From CAYTGR01 sp964437445 (lineage in GTDB: Bacteria > Chloroflexota > Anaerolineae > B4-G1 > SLSP01), in the NCBI GenBank assembly GCA_964437445.1, contig CAYTGR010000027.1, positions 1 through 63,325 of the forward strand: a stretch of 63,325 bases of DNA, in the 5' to 3' direction. A model generated the notes under the pieces. That model saw only the letters and a program-made list of their open reading frames with translations. It did no database searches and was not told the origin of the DNA. A program made the position numbers and the translations under genes. This document shows positions 57,707-63,325 of this stretch, one piece after another. Every line of letters starts with the position of its first letter. The stretch's first letter is position 1.

Positions 57707-59650
57707 ATGGCAACCATAGAGAAAGATAAGGGGACTACCGTACTCCGACGTACCTCGGATTATCAGCCGCCACGTTCGTGGCGGACCTGGTTGATCGGTC
57801 GGCCGTTGCCGACGGCCGATGCCCCGCACCAGACTATCGGCAAACTCATCGGGCTGGCCGTCTTTGCTTCGGACGCGCTCTCTTCCACGGCTTATGCCAC
57901 GCAGGAAATCCTGACGATCCTGGCGCTGGCCGGTGCGGCGGCGATGGGGCTGACGTTTCCGGTCTCCATCGCAATTGTCGTCCTGCTGGCCATTGTCACG
58001 ATGTCCTATGAACAGACGATCCACGCTTATCCGGGCGGCGGTGGCGCTTATATTGTGGCCCGGGATAACTTAGGCGAGCTGCCGGCGCAGACGGCCGGGG
58101 CGGCGCTGTTGACCGATTATATCCTGACGGTGGCAGTTTCTATTTCTTCCGGCGTGGCGCAGCTGGTCTCGGCCTACCCGGTTATCTATCCGTACCGGGT
58201 GGAGTTGGCCGTGGTGCTGGTGTTTTTTATCATGCTGGTCAACCTGCGCGGTGTTAAGGAGTCGGGCGCTATTTTTGCTGTTCCCACTTACTTCTTTATT
58301 GTTATGATGTTTTTGACGGTGGGAGCAGGGTTTTTCCGTTACTTGAGTGGTACCTTGGGGCAGTTAACCGAGCCCCCGGAGCTGCAACTGATCCACGAGA
58401 TGCAGCCGCTGACCCTGTTTTTGATCCTGCGGGCATTCGCCAGCGGCACCTCGGCGCTGACCGGTGTGGAGGCGATCTCCAACGGTATCACAGCCTTCAA
58501 GGAGCCGCGCAGCCGCAATGCTGGCGTCACGCTGATCTGGATGGCGGCGATTCTGGGGACGTTGGTTCTGGGAATCAGCTTCCTAGCCGTGCAGATAGGA
58601 GCGTTGCCTTCAGAATACGAGACGGTTATCTCGCAGCTGGCTCGCATGGCTTTAGGCGGGCGGGGACCGCTTTACCTGGCGACCATGGCCGGGGCAACCG
58701 TCATCCTGATTATGGCGGCCAACACCTCGTTTGCGGATTTCCCGCGGCTGGGTGCTTTGCACGCCGGCGATGGATTTCTGCCGCGCCAGATGACTTACCG
58801 GGGCAGCCGCCTGGTCTATTCGCGCGGGATTGTCGCCCTGGCCGTGATTTCCTCGCTATTGATTGTGGTATTTAGGGCCAGTGTGACCAAGATGATCCCG
58901 TTGTATGCCATCGGCGTTTTTCTGTCGTTCACGCTCTCGCAAGCCGGGATGGCCCGCCGCTGGTGGAAAATCGGCCATCTGAAGGCCGGTGAGGTCGTCC
59001 AGGAGCGCGGGTCTACGTTGCGCTACGAGCCGAACTGGCAGCTGAAGATGGCCATTAACGGGTTCGGGTCGGTCTGTACCTTTGTGGTGATGATTGTGTT
59101 TGCCGTGACCAAATTTTTGGACGGTGCCTGGATAGTGGTCGTGCTAACGCCCGCCCTGGTTTCTACTTTCTTCGCCATCCACCGGCATTATAAGCGGCTG
59201 GCCAGCCAGCTTTCGTTGGACAATTATGGTTCCCCGGCCCGTATTTTACGCCACCGCGTGATTATCCCTATCGGCGGGGTCCATCGGGGCACGTTGGTGG
59301 CGCTGCGTTACGCCCGCTCGCTCTCTAGTGACGTGACGGCGGTCTATGTGGCCTCCGAACCGGCTGAATTGGAGAAGATCCAGCAGAAATGGGAACAATG
59401 GGGCGAAGGCGTCCGGCTCGTGATCCTGGAATCTCCTTACCGGCTTTTGGTGGAGCCGCTCTTGCAATACATTGAAGAGGTTTTGGCCCGGCGGCAACCA
59501 GGTGAGATTGTGACGATTGTCGTGCCGCAGTTCGTCTCGCGGCACTGGTGGACCAGTCTGTTGCACATGAACACGGCGAATTTGCTGCGGATGGCATTGT
59601 TGTTCAAACGCAACTTGGTCATCACTAATGCCCCTTATCAGGTGGATTGA
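57707..59650 (+). CDS. KimA-like APC-family potassium/amino-acid permease (copy 1)
   Basis: 647 residues. About 12 membrane helices (~60-510) of the APC superfamily with a long cytosolic C-terminal domain (~515-647). GLAVFASDALSSTAYATQEIL and HAYPGGGGAYIVARDNLGELP match the KimA-type potassium importers, and VEAISNGITAFKEPRSRNAG is the helix 8 region. The C-terminal part (RHRVIIPIGGVHRGTLVALRYARSLS) looks like a universal-stress-type nucleotide-binding fold, as in KimA where it binds c-di-AMP. GAGG lies just before ATG 57707. TrkA-like genes follow, which fits K+ uptake. Confidence 0.83.
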   Translation: MATIEKDKGTTVLRRTSDYQPPRSWRTWLIGRPLPTADAPHQTIGKLIGLAVFASDALSSTAYATQEILTILALAGAAAMGLTFPVSIAIVVLLAIVTMSYEQTIHAYPGGGGAYIVARDNLGELPAQTAGAALLTDYILTVAVSISSGVAQLVSAYPVIYPYRVELAVVLVFFIMLVNLRGVKESGAIFAVPTYFFIVMMFLTVGAGFFRYLSGTLGQLTEPPELQLIHEMQPLTLFLILRAFASGTSALTGVEAISNGITAFKEPRSRNAGVTLIWMAAILGTLVLGISFLAVQIGALPSEYETVISQLARMALGGRGPLYLATMAGATVILIMAANTSFADFPRLGALHAGDGFLPRQMTYRGSRLVYSRGIVALAVISSLLIVVFRASVTKMIPLYAIGVFLSFTLSQAGMARRWWKIGHLKAGEVVQERGSTLRYEPNWQLKMAINGFGSVCTFVVMIVFAVTKFLDGAWIVVVLTPALVSTFFAIHRHYKRLASQLSLDNYGSPARILRHRVIIPIGGVHRGTLVALRYARSLSSDVTAVYVASEPAELEKIQQKWEQWGEGVRLVILESPYRLLVEPLLQYIEEVLARRQPGEIVTIVVPQFVSRHWWTSLLHMNTANLLRMALLFKRNLVITNAPYQVD

Positions 59651-59704
59651 AGGGTATTCATCAAGTACCGGTGGTGCATCCCCGGTGGAATGAAAAAACA
59701 GGCT

Positions 59705-59740
59705 CGTAGTGATGCTATAAACTCAGGGTATTATTTGCAA
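59705..59740. repeat. Core-less remnant of the dispersed palindrome (copy F)
   Basis: CTCGTAGTGATGCTATAAAC and TCAGGGTATTATTTGC: the GTAGTGA left end and the CTAC/TATAAACTCAGGGTATTATTT tail of the full element (18041) are joined with the GCGC-rich core missing. It lies in the permease-TrkA intergenic region. Confidence 0.6.
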
Positions 59741-59757
59741 TTTGCAGGGAGGAAGTT

Positions 59758-60426
59758 ATGGCTATGGAAATTATCGTGGTAGGGTGTGGTCGGGTGGGGG
59801 CCGAACTGGTGACCCGACTCTGGCGCCGCGGGAACCGCGTGTCGGTGGTGGACCACGACGCGGCCGCGTTTGCCTATCTGCCGCCGGACTTTGTCGGCCA
59901 AACGGTGGAGGGGAATCCATTGAACCAGGATGTCCTGGAGCGGGCGGGGATTAAACGGGCCGAGGCCCTGGCGGCGGTGTTGGAATCTGATGCGGAAAAT
60001 GTCGTGGTGGGTCACATTGCGCGCAGCGTTTATCATGTGCCCAATGTCGTGGTGCGGAACTACGATCCTCGCTGGCAGACTTTTCACCAGGTATTTGGGC
60101 TGCAAGTGGTCAGCCCGACCATCTGGGGTGCGCAGCGGATTGAGGAATTAATTTATCATAACTCGTTGCGCACCGTCTTTTCAGCCGGCAATGGGGAAGT
60201 GGAAATTTACGAGTTCATTGTGCCGCCGTCCTGGGATGGTCGCCGCCTGACCGAACTGCTGCCGGAGGGACAATGTGTCGCCGCGGCGGTCACGCGGGCC
60301 GGCCGGGCGCTGCTGCCCGGTTGTGATACCGTGCTGGAGACTGGGGATGTTGTGAACCTGAGCGCCACGCTGGAAGGGGTGCAGTTGCTCCACGCCCGGC
60401 TGGTTGCCGCGCCGGAGGAGGTGTAA
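59758..60426 (+). CDS. TrkA/KtrA-type potassium regulator (copy 1)
   Basis: 222 residues: an N-terminal RCK_N Rossmann fold, MEIIVVGCGRVGAELVTRLWRRGNRVSVVDHD (GxGxxG, then Asp for NAD(H)/ATP), and a C-terminal TrkA_C-like beta fold (~140-215; GNGEVEIYEFIVP). Such proteins bind nucleotides and gate K+ channels or symporters. GGGAGGA lies before ATG 59758. It is followed after 1 base by the second TrkA-like gene, so they probably form a heteromer. The two KimA-like permeases flank them. Confidence 0.85.
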   Translation: MAMEIIVVGCGRVGAELVTRLWRRGNRVSVVDHDAAAFAYLPPDFVGQTVEGNPLNQDVLERAGIKRAEALAAVLESDAENVVVGHIARSVYHVPNVVVRNYDPRWQTFHQVFGLQVVSPTIWGAQRIEELIYHNSLRTVFSAGNGEVEIYEFIVPPSWDGRRLTELLPEGQCVAAAVTRAGRALLPGCDTVLETGDVVNLSATLEGVQLLHARLVAAPEEV

Positions 60427-60427
60427 A

Positions 60428-61105
60428 ATGTTCGTCGTGATTGCCGGCGGTGGTCGCACCGCCACTCAACTTGCTACGCTGTTGATCGGCCAGGACCATA
60501 AAATTTGTCTGGTGGAGCACCGCCCTGAAGTACTGGCACGGTTACATCGGGAACTGCCGACCGAGGCTATTGTGGAGGGCATCTCTACCGATCCTCACGT
60601 TCTGGAGCAGGCCGGGATTGCTGTGGCAGACGTGATGGCTGCCATGTTGACCGAGGATGCCGAAAACCTGGCGCTTTGCTATCTGGCGCGCACCCGCTAT
60701 AAAGTGCCGCGCATCATCGGCCGGATCAACGATCCGCGCAACGCCTGGCTATTTGACGAAAAATTTCATGTAGACGTGGCCTTGAACCATGCTCAGGTCC
60801 TAGCCTCATTGATTGAAGAGGAAATGTCGCTGGGGGACATGATGACCCTGTTGAAGCTGCGCCGCGGGCAATATTCCCTGGTGGAAGAGAAGGTCCTGCC
60901 AGAAGCCCGGATGGTGGGGATGGAGATCAAGGACCTGGGACTGCCGGAGCATTGCATCATCACGGCTGTCATCCGGCATGGCGATATGGTATTGCCGCGT
61001 GGCACGACCGTGTTGGAAGCGGGGGATGAAATTCTGGCCGTGACCGACCTGGAGGGGATGCGTCGGTTGAATCACCTTTTTGCCCCACGTTCGGGTGGTA
61101 AATAA
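60428..61105 (+). CDS. TrkA/KtrA-type potassium regulator (copy 2)
   Basis: 225 residues with the same RCK_N (MFVVIAGGGRTATQLATLL, GxGxxG-like with VEHRPE) and TrkA_C (~140-215; GQYSLVEEKVLPEARMVG, ITAVIRHGDMVLPRG) layout, but diverged from copy 1. An earlier frame opens at 60404, but GGAGG eight bases before ATG 60428 sets the start. Starting one base after the copy 1 stop, it is almost certainly co-translated. Partner for the KimA-like permeases, or for a channel elsewhere. Confidence 0.85.
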   Translation: MFVVIAGGGRTATQLATLLIGQDHKICLVEHRPEVLARLHRELPTEAIVEGISTDPHVLEQAGIAVADVMAAMLTEDAENLALCYLARTRYKVPRIIGRINDPRNAWLFDEKFHVDVALNHAQVLASLIEEEMSLGDMMTLLKLRRGQYSLVEEKVLPEARMVGMEIKDLGLPEHCIITAVIRHGDMVLPRGTTVLEAGDEILAVTDLEGMRRLNHLFAPRSGGK

Positions 61106-61137
61106 CTCCGCCGCTACTGCCCGGCATGGGTTGCCTG

Positions 61138-61188
61138 AGAGGGCTTTGGTGAGTGGGCGCAGCCCGTCCCCCCCAAAGCCCTCTTTTT
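61138..61188 (+). terminator. Intrinsic terminator after the TrkA pair
   Basis: AGAGGGCTTTGG (61138-61149) pairs with CCAAAGCCCTCT (61173-61184), a perfect 12-bp stem; the loop contains a further GGGC-GCA-GCCC hairpin. A T5 tract follows. It separates the TrkA genes from the second permease, which has its own TATAAT at 61193-61198. Confidence 0.88.
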
Positions 61189-61192
61189 GCTG

Positions 61193-61198
61193 TATAAT
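61193..61198 (+). promoter_or_regulatory. -10 box of the second KimA-like gene
   Basis: A consensus TATAAT directly after the terminator. No good -35 hexamer is at 17 bases, because that position is the terminator stem. A further hairpin (CGGGCC/GGCCCCG, near 61214-61234) followed by TGTTTTC lies in the leader. Confidence 0.4.
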
Positions 61199-61276
61199 AG
61201 TCTCATTGGGGGTCGGGCCATCCTGTCGGCCCCGTGTTTTCTGTGCCTTGTTTTCTTATGGATGGAGTATGCACTC

Positions 61277-63127
61277 ATGAATGGGGGCCAAACGTCCTTT
61301 AGTCTGCGCCGGTTGTTAATTGGCAACCCGCTCTCCACATCGCAGCTGATCCACGAACGGTTGAGCAAGGTCAAAGCGCTGGCGGTCTTTTCCTCAGATG
61401 CGCTCTCTTCAGTGGCTTATGGGACCGAGGAGATCATGTTGGCGCTGATCCTGGCCGGCAGTGCCGCTGCCGGGTTGGCCTGGCCCATCGGCCTGGCGAT
61501 TGCGGCGCTGATGGCGATTGTGGCTTTTTCGTATTACCAGACTGTCCATGCTTACCCGGGTGGTGGCGGCTCCTACATCGTCGCACACGATAACCTGGGG
61601 GAGCTGCCCGGCCTGATTGCGGCGGCGGCGCTGTTGACCGATTATGTGCTGACCGTTTCGGTGAGCGTGACGGCCGGGATCGCGGCCTTAACCTCGGCCG
61701 CGCCGGCACTCTATCCCTACCGGGTGGAGCTCTGCTTGGCCGCGGTGGGCGTGATTGCGTTGTTGAACCTGCGGGGGGTGCGGGAGTCGGGCACCATTTT
61801 TGCCATCCCCACTTATTTATTTGTTTTCATTATGTTGGGAACGGTGGCGGCTGGTTTTTACCGTTGGGTGCACCTGGGGCTGCCCGCCCCGCAAACGCCA
61901 GCGCTCCAGTACCCGGTGCGCCAATCACTCACCCTCTTACTTGTGCTGCGTGCCTTTGCCAGCGGTTGCGCGGCCCTGACTGGAGTGGAGGCCATCAGTA
62001 ACGGGATCCCGGCCTTCAAGCCGCCAGAATCTGATAACGCCGGCAAGACGCTGATTGCGATGGTGGCGTTGCTCATCACTATGTTTCTGGGGATTACCTT
62101 CCTGACGCACCAGTTCGGCATCGTGCCCAACGAGGCAACCCACGAGACGTTGACCTCGCAGCTGGGCCGCGAGGTGCTGGGTGGCCGTTCCGTTTTCTAT
62201 TACTTTCTCCAGGTGATGACTATGCTGATCCTCTGTTTGGCGGCCAATACCAGCTTTGCAGATTTCCCCCGGCTGGCCTCCATCCTGGCGCGTGACCGGT
62301 ACCTGCCGCACCAGTTTGCCAACCTGGGCGACCGGCTGGTTTTCTCCAACGGAATCCTGGCGCTGGCACTGGTCTCCTCGGCCTTGATCGTGATCTTTGG
62401 CGGGACGACGACACGGTTGATCCCGTTGTACGCCATCGGTGTCTTCATGTCGTTCACGCTTTCACAGAGCGGGATGGTGGTGCGCTGGTGGCGGCGGCGC
62501 GGCCCGCACTGGCAGGCCAAGGCCCTGATCAACGGTTTTGGCGCGCTCGTCACCGGCGTGGTTTTCATCGTCATCGGCGTCAGCAAATTCGTCTACGGCG
62601 CCTGGGTGGTGGTGATCTGGATTCCGTTGTTTATCTCGTTTTTCCTGGTGGTGCACCGTCATTACAACGATGTAGCCCGCCAGCTCTCGCTGGACGATTT
62701 CGGGATGCCGCCTCCGGTGCGCCGCCATCGGGTGATCGTGCCGGTGGGCGGTGTGCACCGGGGCGTGATTGCTGCGCTGAACTACGCCCGGGCCATCTCT
62801 GACGACGTCACGGCCGTCTATGTGGAAATTGATCCGCAGGAGACCCCCCGTCTGCTGGAAAAATGGCGTGCCTGGGGCGATGGGGTGCGCTTGGTTGTTT
62901 TGCCGTCGCCTTATCGCTCCTTGATCGGCCCGCTGGTGGAGTACGTAGATAAAGTAGATGACAAACTCAGGCGCGATCAGGTCGTGACCATCGTATTGCC
63001 GCAATTTGTCCCTGCTAAGGGATGGCAGCGTTTCATGCACAACCAGACCGCCATTTTGGTCCATGCCGCTTTTCTGTTCCGGCGCGAGGTGATGGTGACC
63101 GATGTGCCGTTCCATTTGCAGGTATGA
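61277..63127 (+). CDS. KimA-like APC-family permease (copy 2)
   Basis: 616 residues, a clear paralogue of the 57707 gene: ALAVFSSDALSSVAYGTEEI, HAYPGGGGSYIVAHDNLGELP, VEAISNGIPAFKPPESDNAG, and a C-terminal RHRVIVPVGGVHRGVIAALNYARAIS domain. About 12 helices. The frame is open from 61187; ATG 61277, with GGAG nine bases upstream, is preferred to ATG 61262. It should import K+ (or an amino acid) and be controlled by the TrkA-like proteins or by a nucleotide bound to the C-terminal domain. After the stop, 63128-63282 is non-coding. Confidence 0.83.
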   Translation: MNGGQTSFSLRRLLIGNPLSTSQLIHERLSKVKALAVFSSDALSSVAYGTEEIMLALILAGSAAAGLAWPIGLAIAALMAIVAFSYYQTVHAYPGGGGSYIVAHDNLGELPGLIAAAALLTDYVLTVSVSVTAGIAALTSAAPALYPYRVELCLAAVGVIALLNLRGVRESGTIFAIPTYLFVFIMLGTVAAGFYRWVHLGLPAPQTPALQYPVRQSLTLLLVLRAFASGCAALTGVEAISNGIPAFKPPESDNAGKTLIAMVALLITMFLGITFLTHQFGIVPNEATHETLTSQLGREVLGGRSVFYYFLQVMTMLILCLAANTSFADFPRLASILARDRYLPHQFANLGDRLVFSNGILALALVSSALIVIFGGTTTRLIPLYAIGVFMSFTLSQSGMVVRWWRRRGPHWQAKALINGFGALVTGVVFIVIGVSKFVYGAWVVVIWIPLFISFFLVVHRHYNDVARQLSLDDFGMPPPVRRHRVIVPVGGVHRGVIAALNYARAISDDVTAVYVEIDPQETPRLLEKWRAWGDGVRLVVLPSPYRSLIGPLVEYVDKVDDKLRRDQVVTIVLPQFVPAKGWQRFMHNQTAILVHAAFLFRREVMVTDVPFHLQV

Positions 63128-63282
63128 GTCTCCTGCAAGGACTCACCGCTGAAAATGCCAGGTGTGCAGAGTTTTCATCAAGAAACTTTACGTTCTATGC
63201 GCACTCTGTGGTAAAACTATCTTTTTGCCAGAGAATTCCCCATGAACTGGCGTTCACCAGCCGTGGGATGAAAATTAGGTTC

Positions 63283-63325
63283 GTAGTAACGCGCTTTAGC
63301 GCGTTGGACGGCGCTGAAGCGCCTG
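63283..63325. repeat. Dispersed intergenic palindrome (copy G, cut by window end)
   Basis: GTAGTAACGCGCTTTAGCGC, then GTTGGACGGCGCTGAAGCGC and CTG at the window edge. The left half and the start of the second arm match copy C; the ACTAC end is outside the window. Confidence 0.75.

Overview
The window is a high-GC bacterial chromosome segment, most likely from a member of the Chloroflexota (Anaerolineae/Caldilineae-like), probably from a metagenome assembly. The case is circumstantial. There are coenzyme F420 genes (cofE, npdG), a Ser/Thr kinase beside a zinc-ribbon/FHA/ABC-2 transporter, DUF11 and cohesin surface proteins with a C-terminal YLPVV-type tail, a KimA/TrkA-like potassium block, and a dispersed intergenic palindrome family that encodes nothing. 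I see no phage, plasmid, insertion sequence or CRISPR array. Two 100-N gaps are flanked on both sides by the same 55 bp, so they look like unmerged contig overlaps rather than missing sequence.

Layout. 1-13 kb: lipoprotein, MFS transporter, an ABC-F ATPase behind a leader-peptide/terminator attenuator, TPR protein, exonuclease-fused DinG helicase, PlsX, a kinase remnant, a GH51 arabinofuranosidase and a DinB-like protein. 13-18 kb: tRNA-Val, a cysteine-cluster protein, a 1167-residue multi-PAS histidine kinase, tRNA-Ser and a long repeat-rich non-coding stretch. 18-25 kb: a tyrosine recombinase-like protein lacking most catalytic residues, a UDP-sugar dehydrogenase interrupted by a LAGLIDADG intein exactly at its catalytic cysteine, and a GT39-like membrane glycosyltransferase between two VTT/DedA proteins. 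25-31 kb: MnmA, a CrtI-like oxidoreductase, and a redox cluster (cupin, MoaD/ThiS-like, DUF438-hemerythrin-PAS, ferredoxin). 30-40 kb: a DUF11 surface protein, then a leftward signalling block of FHA-ABC transporter, Ser/Thr kinase, membrane subtilase with zinc ribbons, and a Crp/Fnr regulator.

40-48 kb: homoserine dehydrogenase, PEBP protein, a membrane-anchored beta-solenoid-like protein, a second GT39-like enzyme, a cohesin-LysM protein next to a cohesin-dockerin protein, then an overlapping dksA-lspA-rluA operon. 48-57 kb: a nitrilase-like protein without its catalytic cysteine, cofE/npdG, an MBL hydrolase and a four-gene BMP-type (nucleoside/basic lipoprotein) ABC importer. 57-63 kb: a potassium block of two KimA-like APC permeases around two TrkA-type regulators, headed by a second attenuator-like leader.

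Themes. Several genes (ABC-F, first KimA-like permease, BMP operon) have structured 5' leaders. Three enzymes (recombinase, pseudouridine synthase, nitrilase) have lost key catalytic residues while the rest of the fold looks intact. Intergenic DNA is loaded with two kinds of palindromic or tandem repeats. The surface and signalling genes suggest a cell that invests in cell-envelope display and sensing.
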